A stretch of 64,000 nt of DNA, from positions 13,389,501-13,453,500 of the forward strand of contig JAFFSR010000136.1 of assembly GCA_017163975.1 (NCBI GenBank). Reading direction: 5' to 3'. Shown here piece by piece: positions 23,182 through 35,360 of this stretch. The notes below the pieces were generated by a model. That model had not been told where the DNA came from. It saw only the letters and a program-made list of their open reading frames with translations, and made no database searches. The stretch comes from Anastatus disparis. Its lineage: Eukaryota; Arthropoda; Insecta; Hymenoptera; Eupelmidae. The stretch's first letter is position 1; every line of letters starts with the position of its first letter. The position numbers and the translations under genes were made by a program.

Positions 23182-23520
23182 CCGGAGGGCAGAAAAGTAA
23201 ATTGTTTCCGAGCTTGGTTTTAAGCATGTGTTTGCCTATTTTGGGCTATAATCTCGCCAAAACAGACAAAGACGTACGCCCAAAGTCACTGTCGAGCAGC
23301 ATGCACGCTAAAAAAGTTTTAATATCGCCTGCTATAGTAGGTAACTTCTTCCCCCAAAAGTGTCTAGCAGTTTTCTTAGACACCGTGGTAGCGCGTCGGT
23401 ACTGCTTTTGGGTCAGTTGCTTTCCTAGAGTTTTTTCAATGTGTATGTATATAGGCATGAATCCACCAGGTAGTCTATTCTACCAGAGGATGTGTGCCAG
23501 GGATTAGGATGCCGTGAATG
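23182..23520. other. GC-richer island with frames on both strands, unidentified
   Basis: Composition here is close to balanced, unlike everything around it. The minus strand holds a 70-residue frame (23246-23458) with protein-like content (KKTARHFWGKKLPTIAGD, LACMLLDSDFGRTS) that ends at in-frame stops on both sides. The plus strand holds a 135-residue frame from 23100 to 23507. I recognise neither. It may be a decayed fragment of a transposon or other acquired gene whose ends are the two hairpins to its left. No function should be assigned. Confidence 0.4.
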
Positions 23521-24041
23521 AGGTTGTACCTGAATAAAACAACAAGCCGAATTAGTTAAAGGAAATCTTTATCATCACCAATTCTGGCTCTCATCAACGT
23601 TAACTATACTGAAAAACTTTTAGTAGATAGAACTAGTTAATGAAAATATCGAAGCTCTAACTACGAAGACTATGGTAGTTATATACTTCAATATTTCTTA
23701 TTTATCAACCACGAAATTCGTAGTTTATCAGATATCAAAACTATACAACTAAATGCAGATTTTAATAAAAGAATGACCATTGGATTGGGAGACCTTTATT
23801 GTTGATATAGTAGGTGTATGTAAAGTTAATGAGAGTCTGCCCAAAAAAACATGTTAATTTTAAATTTATGGGCTCAAATCTCATTCAATCTTTCGAGTGG
23901 ACAAATGACCGAAACAGAAACACTGCACTTGAAATACTCTAGGTGCAGTGAATTTTGACAAATTTCCTATCTTTGTCAAAGAGTTTTAAATACTTCAAAA
24001 AATTACTTTAGAAATTCTTTTGAAATTTTTAAATTGGATAC
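23521..24041. other. Unassigned spacer
   Basis: I see no gene and no clear repeat. The sequence is more complex than the AT-rich spacers and has short open stretches, so it could be decayed coding DNA. Confidence 0.4.
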
Positions 24042-24613
24042 TAGGGGTGTGCAAATACTCGAATAATCGAGTTCGAGTCGAGTCGAGTTTTTTCTTCGAG
24101 TTCGAATCGAGTACTCGAGATCCTTAAGTACTCGAAAAATACGAGTTACTCGAGTAATTCGAATTACTCGGATGACTCGAGTTACTCGAAAAGTTTGAGT
24201 TACTCGAATATAATACTCGACTCGACTCGAAGTTAGTTTAAAAGTTTTTCCAATATTCTTTCTAAATAGATAAATAAACAGAATTCACAGAAAATTAATG
24301 AAAATAAAGTGTAAAAAATTTTTTTCGTATAAAAAAGAAATAATTACTACATAATAATATAATCTAGTTTTTCGCGTTGTACGAGTAGCTCGAGTCATTC
24401 GAGTAACTCGAGCTATTCGAGTAACTCGGGTTATTCGAGTAACTTGGGTTATTCGAGTAACTCGGGTTATTCGAGTAGTTTATATTTTTTCAAGTAACTC
24501 GATAAATTCGAGTAACTCGAAAAGTTCGAGTTAATACTCGACTCGGACGAGCTCGAGTCGAGTCGAGTAATTTGTTCGAGTTACTCGTAGTTCGAGCTAC
24601 TCGCACACCCCTA
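24042..24613. mobile_element. hAT-type MITE made of CGAGTTACT repeats
   Basis: The 572-bp element has termini TAGGGGTGTGC and GCACACCCCTA and an exact 8-bp target duplication TTGGATAC (24034-24041 and 24614-24621), diagnostic of hAT. Long inner arms are inverted copies made of CGAGTCGAGT and CGAGTTACT/AGTAACTCG words, so both halves are subterminal arrays of an approximately 9-18 base motif. A short AT-rich core (about 24240-24370) separates them. Dense subterminal motifs are typical binding sites for hAT transposases. No coding capacity. Confidence 0.88.
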
Positions 24614-24754
24614 TTGGATACCATTAAATCATATTCTTTATACTGACTTACTAAAGTTTAAACATTCAAAGTAAGATTTAAATCAACTCTTAAGTTATTA
24701 TATTTTTTTTCACATATGAAAATCTTTTTCCAGTTTAACTGATTGTAAATATAA

Positions 24755-25430
24755 CACAGCAATTGGAGCTAATACTACCGTTGGAAACTAACATTGCTGT
24801 TAATTATGCAGTCGGTAACGAGCAAGAGCAAATTATACAAATTCTAAATATATTTTTATGTACTTATTTAAAAGAAATGGACCAGTAGTAGACAAAAATC
24901 AGTATAATAATGCACTAATTACAGCATCAGATTACTTAGCGTTAATTTCAGAAGTGGAAGATGAAATTTTTTATAAATTGTATCAATTATTGGAATAGTC
25001 TAGCCTTAAAATTGTATAGACAATATCATCGAAATAAAAATATTAATGACCTTCTCCACTACTATTTTATTCAAAAACTCTCAATCAAGTGTTCTATATT
25101 ATGATTCATAGGATGACTAAACCTGAAGAAGTATTAGTTATTACAAATGAAAATGGTGAACTTTTACAAGAATCAATAAATGAAAACAACGATACGAAGT
25201 TGAATGAAAATATAAACATGGAAATATCTTAATAAGGTGTATTATATCAAAACTAATATATATTATAATTGCAAAATTATATTTTAAATTACTTGAAAAA
25301 AGATGAATAATCACGAATATTTATTTCCATTATGTTGGGCTATAGGAAGTATTTCTGGTGCAATGCATGAGCAAGATGAAGAGACATTTTTAGTTCTGGT
25401 ATTTACACTTACTGGATTCGTGTAAAAATA
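24755..25430 (+). pseudogene. XPO1: Broken exportin-1 (CRM1) fragment
   Basis: Several segments in shifting frames match the middle of exportin-1, the nuclear export receptor for leucine-rich export signals, in the correct order. They are LELILPLETNIAVNYAVGN and a segment ending FLCTYLKE (about 24758-24880), LALISEVEDEIF (about 24940-24975), YWNSLALKLYR (about 24995-25020), MTKPEEVLVITNENGELL (about 25111-25166) and CWAIGSISGAMHEQDEETF (about 25336-25392). Frameshifts, in-frame stops and missing stretches separate them, including loss of the conserved block before the CWAIGSISGAMHE motif. No introns are needed between blocks, which fits a retrocopy, though a decayed tandem duplicate is possible. 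It cannot make a working exportin. The functional XPO1 must lie elsewhere. Confidence 0.82.
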
Positions 25431-25462
25431 ATACGTTTTTGGATCCGAATCGTTGATTTATC

Positions 25463-25988
25463 ATGCAGATACAGGATATCCTTTTTGAATTCATAAGTCC
25501 TTGGTTTACAAGCTTTACAAATCATAGACTCAACATTGCTATAGGAAATTCGTTAATGAACTGTTGGAAAAATTCTTTTAGGGATGATATTGTGAGTAAT
25601 TTTTTTTTTAGTGAAATTTATAATTATATTTGAAGTTAATTAAACTTAAAATAATTCATTTTAGATTAACATTAGTAATGAAGAATACCAAGGAATGATT
25701 CATCAATTAATTGGACAAGATATGGAAATCACGTCCCTTCGGAAAAATGTTGCTGACAAAAATAATGAGCTTGAGCGAAAAACCCAAGAAAGAGAAAGGT
25801 TGAGAGGTTTTATTAGAGATTTAGTAACGTCTACAAATAAAAATCACGAACATATTACTATATTAACGAAAAGATTAAATAATGCTCAAAATAATTTGGA
25901 AAATGATATGAATTTTCCAAACAGAGCTAATAGAAATGCTAGAAATATAACCATTTTAGGTAATGTAATGTATTTGCGGGGAATATAA
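25463..25988 (+). CDS. Small coiled-coil protein, ~150 aa, unknown
   Basis: I do not recognise this protein. Two exons join in frame: 25463-25591 (ATG start, donor GTGAGT) and 25665-25988 (acceptor TTTTAG, stop TAA), with a 73-base intron. The first exon encodes MQIQDILFEFISPWFTSF and a CWKNSFRDDI end. The second encodes a charged coiled coil (about residues 55-125: MEITSLRKNVADKNNELERK and following), then an Asn/Arg-rich tail ending VMYLRGI. An acceptor-like TATCATGCAG overlaps the chosen ATG, so exon 1 could instead be internal, with further exons upstream inside or before the exportin fragment. The clean junction and open second exon argue for a real gene. It starts about 30 bases after the exportin remnant; a chimera is possible. 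Confidence 0.5.
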
Positions 25989-26182
25989 TAAAAGGTGAAG
26001 CGTACTTTTAACTATATATTTATTAATGCATTAATCTGTTCAATGAAACAAAATGCACATATTATCGCTTTCATAGCTTGACAACGTCTCATCGTAAGAG
26101 CGTTTCAAATCGCGCGCGATATCGTTCGCTAATGGCGCCCTCACGTGACGGTATACAAAACGGACATGTAACGCGCATATAT
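25989..26182. other. CpG-containing spacer
   Basis: A short stretch with CGCGCGCGAT, GGCGCC and CACGTGAC words, richer in CpG than its neighbours. It could be a promoter remnant, but no gene can be attached. Confidence 0.3.
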
Positions 26183-26675
26183 GGGGTGTGTTCCGAAATT
26201 GCTGACAGTACTGGCCAGTAACACAAGTGGCAACCGCACAATAAATTTTAGCGGTTCATTTGAATCAACAAATTCAATTCATAAAATTTAATTATGTTAT
26301 TATAATAAAATTATAAAAAAATTTATTGTTTAATTAGATTTTTAATTATTATTATTTTACTTTAATATTTTAACATTTTTATTTTAGAGTTTAATTTATA
26401 GTGAGCTGTTAGCTGTTGAGTTACATCAGTATGAGCATATGCAAATAAAAATCAGCTGATTATTAATTTGATGATCGAATTGAAGAAAATTTGTTAAAGT
26501 AATATAATAAAATATAATAAATAGTATTATCAATCATAATATATGATAATGCAATTAAATATTATGCATTAAATTTTTTAATTAAATTTGTTGATTTAAA
26601 TAGACCGCTAAAATTTATTGCGCGGTTGCCATTTGTGTTACTAGCCAGTACTGTCAGCAATTTCGGAACAGACCC
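26183..26675. mobile_element. ~493-bp MITE with ~100-bp inverted ends
   Basis: The two ends are inverted copies for about 100 bases at high identity: TGTTCCGAAATTGCTGACAG is shared exactly, followed by GTACTGGC, AGTAACACAA and AATAAATTTTAGCGGT. The core is AT-rich with no frame. The outermost bases differ (GGGGTG against TGGGTC) and I find no clear target duplication, so the superfamily stays open. Confidence 0.85.
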
Positions 26676-27591
26676 AAAGTAACATCACTCCATGAATGTA
26701 AAAAGATTAAATAATGAAAATCGACTTTTATGTAGATCTGCCCTTGTTATATTTATTAAAAAAAATTATTGTAAATATCAAATTAAAAATTTTTGGCAGA
26801 CCAATTATTTTATTTGTTTTTTTATTTAATTGTAGTAAGATATTTCCTTTATATATATTATATAAATATATATATATATTTAATTCAATATTTTAATTTA
26901 TTTAACATTAAATTGAGCGTAAGATAGTGTTATTATTACTTGATAGTCTAATTTTTTATAGTTAAGAATATATTATGTATATATATATAAAATAAATTAT
27001 TAAAAATAATTTTCGCTCCATTGATTTTAAACAATAATTTTTTAATTGATTGAATAGAATATTTTTACTATCTTATTATTTAGGAATATTTATATTTACG
27101 CATGGTATATAATATAAATAATCACTATTTTTGATGAATTAAATTTTTAAAAAATAATTATCAAAAAGAAAAGAATAAATTCTATTTTTTATAATTTATT
27201 TATATCTTTATAATTACGAATAGTTAATTTAAAAATATTCATGCAAAAATAATTTTATTTGATAAAACAATGCTACCAACATTCAAATCTTTCCTAAAAA
27301 TTATAAATTTCTTAAGACGATTATTATTGTCTTAAATATAAACTATATAATCATAATCATAATGTAAAGTAGAGCTAACACACGCTGTAACCTTGTAACA
27401 ATGTGTGAGTATTTCTATAACAAGACAAGGAACTTTCATAAACCTACATTATAGCGCAGCAGCCAATTGAATTGACATTGCGCACAAACGTAGACGTTTT
27501 TGCAGTGATGACGACAAAAATAAATCCAAGAAAATGTTGGATCGTTATTTGATATTTTTTAATCCTTGATATCGATGAGTAAATTAATAAA
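26676..27591. other. AT-rich spacer and LysM-gene upstream region
   Basis: No gene up to the LysM gene. The last 200 bases (about 27370-27590) are less AT-rich, with CGCAGCAG and GCGCACAAACGTAGACG words, and probably contain the promoter and 5' UTR. Confidence 0.5.
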
Positions 27592-28664
27592 ATGCGAAAA
27601 AAATCAACAAGTGGTGGAAATGATCCCCAAAAATCAGGAAGGTAAACTTTAAATATAGGTTATGTCTTTTTTATTGTTTGACAGATTGTTTTTTTTCACA
27701 TATTGTATTATTATAATTTGTATTACTTTCTTTTGAAACAAATGATTTTTTTAATATTCATTTATTTAGACAAGTTGCATATCAAAGAGGGAATCAGAAA
27801 GAAGGATCACCACATTATGTGTTTCTTTATTCAGAAGATGATCAAAGTGAAGATGAAGAACAACATTTTCCTTTAAAAACTAGAAATCCTTCACAAGTTC
27901 CTCGCAAAATTGAAGTAATAAATGTACAGATTCAATCCGAGGACACGTTGCAAGCATTAGCACTTAGATATAGTTGTACAGTATGTTATATCATATATAT
28001 CCTCTTTGTAGTTAATTAGAAAATTACAACCATATATTTTAAAAATATATTTTTATTTTACAAATAATACTAGTTAAAATAAAAAATTATGTTTTACACT
28101 TGTAATTTAAAACTAATTTTTCATATTTTAATATTTTAGATATCAGAATTAAAGAGGATTAACAAAATTCATAAAGATAATGAAATACATGCACATCGTA
28201 CGATTAAAGTACCAGTGCAACCATATTCATTATTAACAGAAACCATTGGACAAAATGATGAAAGTAAAAAAGCCAGTGAGTTAAATGTACTTGACAGTAG
28301 ACAACTTGTAGATACTACGTCTAGAAATAACGAAATAATTAATTTATTGACAATCCCTAAATCAACGTCTTCAGAAGTAGAAATAAATAATATAATTTTA
28401 AATTCAACAGTGGAGCCATTATCACAATTTAATAATGAATCTTCCCAATTTGCAGAAGATACAGAAACTGATCAATTGATAAGTTCTTCTGATCATAATG
28501 TAACAAATTCTAGTAATAATTTTGTAAATACATTTAAGTGCTCAGGAGCAGATTGGGGCCTATCATGGTATCAGCTGCTTTGTTTTTCTTTACTTCTTGG
28601 TTTTGCAGGACCAATTATTTATGTATTGTATATTACTGAGTCTTCTAAACAACATAATTCTTAA
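27592..28664 (+). CDS. LYSMD3: LysM-domain type II-like membrane protein (LYSMD3/4)
   Basis: Animal LysM and putative peptidoglycan-binding domain protein. The vertebrate relatives are single-pass endomembrane (Golgi) proteins of poorly known role; LYSMD3 has been linked to chitin binding. Three exons join in frame: 27592-27641, 27770-27980 and 28140-28664, totalling 261 aa with GT-AG introns. The N-terminus is polar and acidic (YSEDDQSEDEEQ). A LysM fold spans about residues 62-108, with the typical SEDTLQALALRYSCTISELK pattern followed by the RINKIHKDNEIHAHRTIKVP strand. A Ser/Thr/Asn-rich linker follows, then one transmembrane segment near 230-251 (WYQLLCFSLLLGFAGPIIYV) and a short polar tail. 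The LysM domain is split by the second intron. The paralogue (3 or 4) is uncertain; the family is not. Confidence 0.88.
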
Positions 28665-29934
28665 ATTAAATATAAATAAGATAAAATAGATTTGGAAACT
28701 TTGTAATTTTGTAATTAAAAACATTTCAAGCAATTTTGATATTTCATATTTTAAAATTAAAACTTTTATTACGATTTAAGTACTAATATATAAATGCAAA
28801 TAGTTAATTGAGTGTTCATAAAATCATTTGTGATAAAAATATGATAATCAAGCATTTTTACATAAATTTTTAAATAAAAGCTATAAATATTTTTATAAAA
28901 ATGGCAATCTACTGTTGACTGATTTTTATTAACTGCAATATATTAGTGAATTTTATAGTAATATATGTGCCTTGCAATGCGTGACAAGGATCATGTAGTG
29001 ATTTATAATATTTGATTAATTTTTCTTATACTTTCATAACAAAGTTAATAAAGTGCTCTATAGTAGAATTATTAAATCATTTAATACAAATGCTTAAATT
29101 AAGATAGTGTTATTAAATAACACTATAACTAAAGACTATTTCAACTAAAATGATGTTATTTTAAGTATATTTATATTTTGTCAATGAAACTATTTGTAAA
29201 AATGCAATTATGTTTGTATTCAAAATTATTGTATTATGATCAATTATATTTGAATCTAGATTACATTTAACTTATTATTTGACTTTTAGTTACTATTAAA
29301 GAAATTTATAAATTAAATTATATATAAATCTACGTACTACTATTTTTGGAATTTTAATGCAGTTTAATATATGATTGTTTGAAAATTAATGCCAGTTATA
29401 GAAAATAAGTTTTTTGAATATTTTTCTAGGTGAAATCCAAATATTGTAAAGATTTTAATGACATTAATAAAATAATCAATATAAAAATGATTTTACGATT
29501 TCATTCTGTTTAATCCTATAAATTTTAAAAAATTATAGAAAAAATCAACTTCAGTTTTTTATAATATAAAAATCTTTAAATATCTTTTATCTATTAAAAT
29601 CTAAAAATTTATATAAAATGAGAAAAATCTATTTTATATCAAATAAAAATAAAGCACACATTTCATTTATTATACAGGAATAAAAAATATTTAAATAAAA
29701 AACAATGAAACGGGAAAAAAACTTGCTTTTCAAAATAACTAAACTACAATTTAAAAAAAATCGATTTAATAAATTTTTTTATTAATGTAATCGATGTTCC
29801 TTACATTAATTAATTTGTTGTTAACTGTGTCTGTTGTAAACAGATAATCTTGATGGAGTTTACTGTTCATTATGATGTAAAAACAATCCACTTATATGAT
29901 ATTTGATGTTTCTTCTGTACCAGAGAAATATAAC
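28665..29934. other. AT-rich intergenic DNA between convergent genes
   Basis: Contains the 3' UTR of the LysM gene at the left and the last noncoding exon of RpS11 at the right (from about 29934 leftward). No other gene is visible. Confidence 0.5.
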
Positions 29935-30135
29935 CTGTTGAACATAATAAAAAATATTACTAATCAAGTAAAATATATGCAATAAATAAAATTATATTGT
30001 TGAATCTAATTCAGTAGACGATAATTGTCGTTCAGTTTGTATTCAGAAGACCGTCGTCAAACTCATCATAGAAAGAAAATTTAGTATTCAGTACATAAAA
30101 TAATAGAACTACAATAAATAAAATGAAGCCAATAC
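29935..30135 (-). other. Probable 3' UTR intron of RpS11
   Basis: The RpS11 stop TAG is followed at once by GTATTG on the minus strand, a plausible donor. A good acceptor (TATGTTCAACAG) ends at 29935. The 201-base interval holds a box C/D snoRNA, which in animals is normally intron-hosted. The donor inside/after the stop codon makes this a likely but unproven intron. Confidence 0.55.
30011..30069 (-). ncRNA. Box C/D snoRNA, SNORD35-like, copy 1
   Basis: On the minus strand the order is C box ATGATGA (complement 30063-30069), guide GACGACGGTCTT, D' box CTGA (30043-30046), then D box CTGA (30011-30014). The guide complements AAGACCGUCGUC, the conserved 28S rRNA stretch targeted by U35/SNORD35, which directs 2'-O-methylation five bases from the box. 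In vertebrates a U35 copy is also hosted by RPS11, so the host gene agrees. The C' box is not obvious and the terminal stem is weak. Confidence 0.75.
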
Positions 30136-31420
<1,285 letters not shown>

Positions 31421-31432
31421 TTTGACGGCTAA

Positions 31433-31440
31433 AGAAAGAG
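31433..31440 (-). promoter_or_regulatory. TCT (polypyrimidine) initiator of RpS11
   Basis: CTCTTTCT on the minus strand fits the YC(+1)TTTYY initiator used by animal ribosomal protein genes. It would start transcription at about 31438, leaving an 18-base 5' UTR with a TOP-type pyrimidine start. Such motifs couple these mRNAs to growth signalling. Confidence 0.6.
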
Positions 31441-34400
31441 TCCACAGCCGGAAACTCAATACAAGAAATCACAACGGAACATCGCAAACTAAAAAGCCTC
31501 TATTCAAAGCAGTGCTGCTAACATAAGTGTTAATAAAAAACTATGACATATGGGTATTTTTTTTATCATTTCTGGCGCTAATTTATAAATTACATATATT
31601 ATTTTTTGTTAAGGGATTTTTTATTAATCAGGACATTTAAAAATTGATAAATATTTTATTTCTAATATTTTTTATAAAATGAATTATATTTTATACATAT
31701 AACATTCATAGTGAATTTCATTAGAAATAAAAAATAATTAACCGTTATTTGTAACGTATTTATAACATTCTTGAGTGTTCTTTTTCTTTGATTTTAAAAT
31801 CACGCGATCTGATTCGATGATTCCGTTAGTTTCTTTATTTTTATTGGAGAATTTTGAAATCGAAGAAAAGGAACACTTACATTTTACTGTTTTTTTCGAT
31901 GTTTTTTAATATAATTATAATAATAATAATGATAATTTTGAATCAAGTTCCAAGAATATCTTTAAATCATTTTATTATCAAGAAATTTCAATAGTTCATG
32001 TATAGCGCCTGAACGTTGGCAATTTTACTTGTTTTTATGAAGAGGAAGTAATCAACAACAAAGGCAGTTTGATGCTTTATCGTTAGGTTTTTAGAAATAG
32101 TAAAGTATATTTGCAATAAAATAAAAATATAACAACGTTGATTAAGAAAAACAGATAATTCATTTGAATGACATGATAAATCAATAATTATACTTTTATC
32201 TACGACGATTTCTCAGCTGAAAAATGTCAGGTAAGATTTAATGTCAAAATCTCATGTAACAATTAGAAAAGTTTTGAAAATATACACTGTCTTAAATATG
32301 TTTATTTATTCGTTAACAAAGAACCATCTGTCAAATGATCTTAATCAATAAATATTTTTGATAAATATGAGTTGATTACAAAGTTTCGATAATTGGTTAT
32401 AAAAAAGAATCAATTAAATTTTTCCAAGTATAATATCCTCTTTTAAAAAAACGATGGCCGGATGTTGTGAAACATTTTATACTAAGAACGTGATTGGTGG
32501 ATTGAATAGAATTATATGATTGGCGAAAAACGAGATTTGATTTAATATAATATGCTTAAATAAAATCATCGATTTAAAATTTAATAATGAAAATCATTGA
32601 TAAATAATTAAATTATAATTATTGAGTTATAGTTGGATTTTTTAAATAAAATTATCAATATAAACATCGCTAACTTCCGTTTACAAAATTCTTTTGTGTG
32701 AAGATGTCGAGAGTGCGAAGTACCGCTCTATATTCACTTGTTATTGTATATTTAAAATTAGAACATTGTAACAATTCTATGCCATTTACTTCTGAATTCT
32801 TTTTTAAAAATTGTACCATAAAATAGTTATTAAGCAATAAATTTAGCAATAAATATTTTTTGAAAATACAGATGTTATGAACTTTTTAGCTTATAACAAG
32901 GCAAATAATTTTGTAAATTTAAAAGAGATTTAAAATATTTCGGAATATTTTAAAATAATTTATAAAAAAACCGATAAGTAATACAATTTCGATAATATAA
33001 TTTAGTATATAAAATATTTCTAGATTGACAGCTTAAAATTTTTTTTTCAAAAATATAGTATAATACTTGCCTAAAATGTACTATTTTTAAAAGTTTTTTT
33101 ATTTAATTTAAAAATTTAAATTGAATCACGCTTAGAATAAACAGTTCTTCTGCAAAATAAAATAAAAAATTTTTTGTTTGAAAGAATAATATAATTACTA
33201 TAATTAAGAAAATATAAATTAGAATTTTTATTTTTATTTCTATTTTAAAAATAGGAACGATATACATATCGTTAAGAATGGATTTGAACTATTTTATTTT
33301 TTATATATTTTATGGATTTCATATTGTTGAAAATATTAATTTTTAAATAACTTCATTCATTGGTTATTAAGAATTTAGGATTCCAATATTACATATTAAA
33401 ATTTTTCTGGTACTTATTTTAATTCTCATTTAAGATATATCTTGAAAATCAAATACGTTAGATTTATATTAAGTGTATAAAAAGCTATATATTCGTAAAA
33501 TAACTTTTGACTTTGTAATAGTTTACCTTATTTAAATTTTGAAATATTTAAGAAATGTCTAAAAAATAATCTAAAAGTTTACTATTTTTTAAAATAATAA
33601 TAAGAAAATGAATATAGTGATAATATATCTTTTAAATGGGATTTATTTTTCTCGAAGTTTTCCGTGTCTATAAATTCATTGATGCCGCGTAAACTGCTCT
33701 GATACATTAGTATATAACATCAATTTCTTTACTGATGCAGATATTAGTAGATATGAAATTATGATTATTTACTAATGAACAGAAAATAATAACACTATAT
33801 TAACGGTTAATCATTAACAATTTATATACATTTAGATTAGATATATGGCGCGCTTGCGCGCATGGATTTTCTAGTAATATTTAAAAAATGTGTTGTTTTT
33901 GGCATAGCTTTATGCTAGCGTAAGTTAATAACCTAAAAATAAGCAATGTTAAATATAATCAGTTAAATGAACCTTTGCGAGATAATGGTGTATTACCTAA
34001 TAGATGTTATTTAAACTTAAAATTCATCAAAAATTATATTATGCCTTTTTGTCCATTTTTTTATTTATATTGAAGTAAAAGAATTTGGTAATATTTGCCA
34101 ATCCATAACGTACCCATCGGTAGTTGATTTACAATTTTTTAAATAAAATAAATAGTAAAAAAAGTCATTATTTCATTGAAATAATGCATATCGCAAAAAG
34201 ATAATGCATATTCAAATTTGTAGGCTTATTAAATTAATTTAAAAAAGAGAAATGTCTAATAAATTTTTCGATAAATTTGATTGTTAAGTTTGCGGATTAT
34301 GTTACTGCTTAATATTCTTACTATTTCTTACTCTTTTCACATTTGCAAAAGTGTATATTGGCAAATAGAGTTGATTAAAAAAATTTTTTTCTTAATAACG

Positions 34401-34577
34401 TGATTTTCAAATTTTTTTTTATGAATAGATGATGCACTTGAGTTCAATTTAGGTCGCGTGAAGGCGTTAAGGATTTTATATGAAAAAAATAAAAAATTCA
34501 ATATTGTGACGACTAAAACCAGATCTCAAGCAAAATAAAGTTTAAGTTTTTTTTTCAGAGAAAAATTATTTATTATA
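31441..34577. other. AT-rich DNA, possible 5' end of an off-window gene
   Basis: No secure gene is present. At 32224 the plus strand reads ATGTCAG followed by GTAAGA, which could be a seven-base first coding exon (Met-Ser) with a consensus donor, preceded by a less AT-rich leader (about 32000-32220). At 32704 a 40-codon frame starts MSRVRSTALYSLVIVYL, resembling a signal peptide, but it has no splice or homology support. The palindrome GCGCGCTTGCGCGC sits at about 33849. The remainder is AT-rich and featureless. Confidence 0.35.
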
Positions 34578-34807
34578 CCGTGAAGGACGTAATTTCTGAT
34601 CACTTAGGAGGTATTTCTGATCACATATTTACATGTAAAAAAGTAAAAGTGTATTTCTTTTTCACACAAACGAAGCATTTCTTACGCTCAATCTATTTTT
34701 TCTCATAAATAAAAAAAAAGTTTTTCCTACTAAAATCTTATAGATTATGATTTATAATAAATAATGATCAGAAATTACGCCCTGATCAGGAACTACGTCC
34801 TTTACGG
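34578..34807 (+). mobile_element. ~230-bp MITE, copy B
   Basis: The better preserved copy of the element also found at 15403-15632. Termini are CCGTGAAGGACGTAATTTCT and, at the right, the complement CCGTAAAGGACGTAGTTCCT. It is flanked by TA on both sides (34576-34577 and 34808-34809). Each end holds two CTGATCA-type motifs. TA target sites suggest a Tc1/mariner-type mobiliser. No coding capacity. Confidence 0.88.
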
Positions 34808-35159
34808 TATTCATTAAAAATTTTTTCCAAATATTAAAATATTTTGCCCAATGAAAAGTAAAATAGTTACACTTATTTTAAAAAAATTTAAGGATTGTAA
34901 TAACGTAAGAATTGCAGTTTAAAAATTTGAATTAAAAAAATTTTTTTATTTATGTATTTTATGTAAACTTAGCTCCTTTGTTGATGTCAACAACCTATTG
35001 CCATAGTCTTTACTTGAAATACAATTAAAATTTATTTCAAGAATTCATTTAAAAATTTAATTGTGTGTATAAATAAATAAATTCAAAAAAATGTACATCT
35101 AAAGCATAAAGAATTGAAATGATAATTGTATGATACACTTATCTAACTGCACAGATCAA

Positions 35160-35360
35160 GAGGTCGTCAGTGGCTCAGTCGGTAGAGCTATGGATTCATA
35201 ATCTCAAGGATCCGAGTTCAAATCCCGCTCTCAGCGGCCGATTGATACCAAGCACCATTGTAGATACGATACATGTGCTTTGCTCACAAACACACTAAAA
35301 ACCTTCCGTCGCTAATTAGCATCGTAATGATCGTATAAATACAGCGACGTTAAATAAAAT
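35160..35360 (+). mobile_element. tRNA-derived SINE, copy 1
   Basis: The head has pol III promoter boxes: A box TGGCTCAGTCGG (35171-35182) and B box GAGTTCAAATCC (35214-35225). The anticodon position reads CAT. T-arm and acceptor stems do not pair properly, so this is not a working tRNA. A tRNA-unrelated body follows (AAGCACCA, CCTTCCGTCGCTAATTAG, ATCGTAATGAT, CAGCGACGTTAAA) and ends in an A-rich tail. The whole unit recurs at 59355-59545 in the same orientation, which is what defines it as a SINE. Confidence 0.87.

Noticed and set aside
32704..32826. 40-codon frame with a signal-peptide-like start
   Set aside because: Too short, without splice sites or neighbouring exons to support it.
35160..35235. 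tRNA gene
   Set aside because: Boxes A and B fit, but the stems do not pair and the sequence continues into a body shared with 59355-59545, so it is a SINE head.
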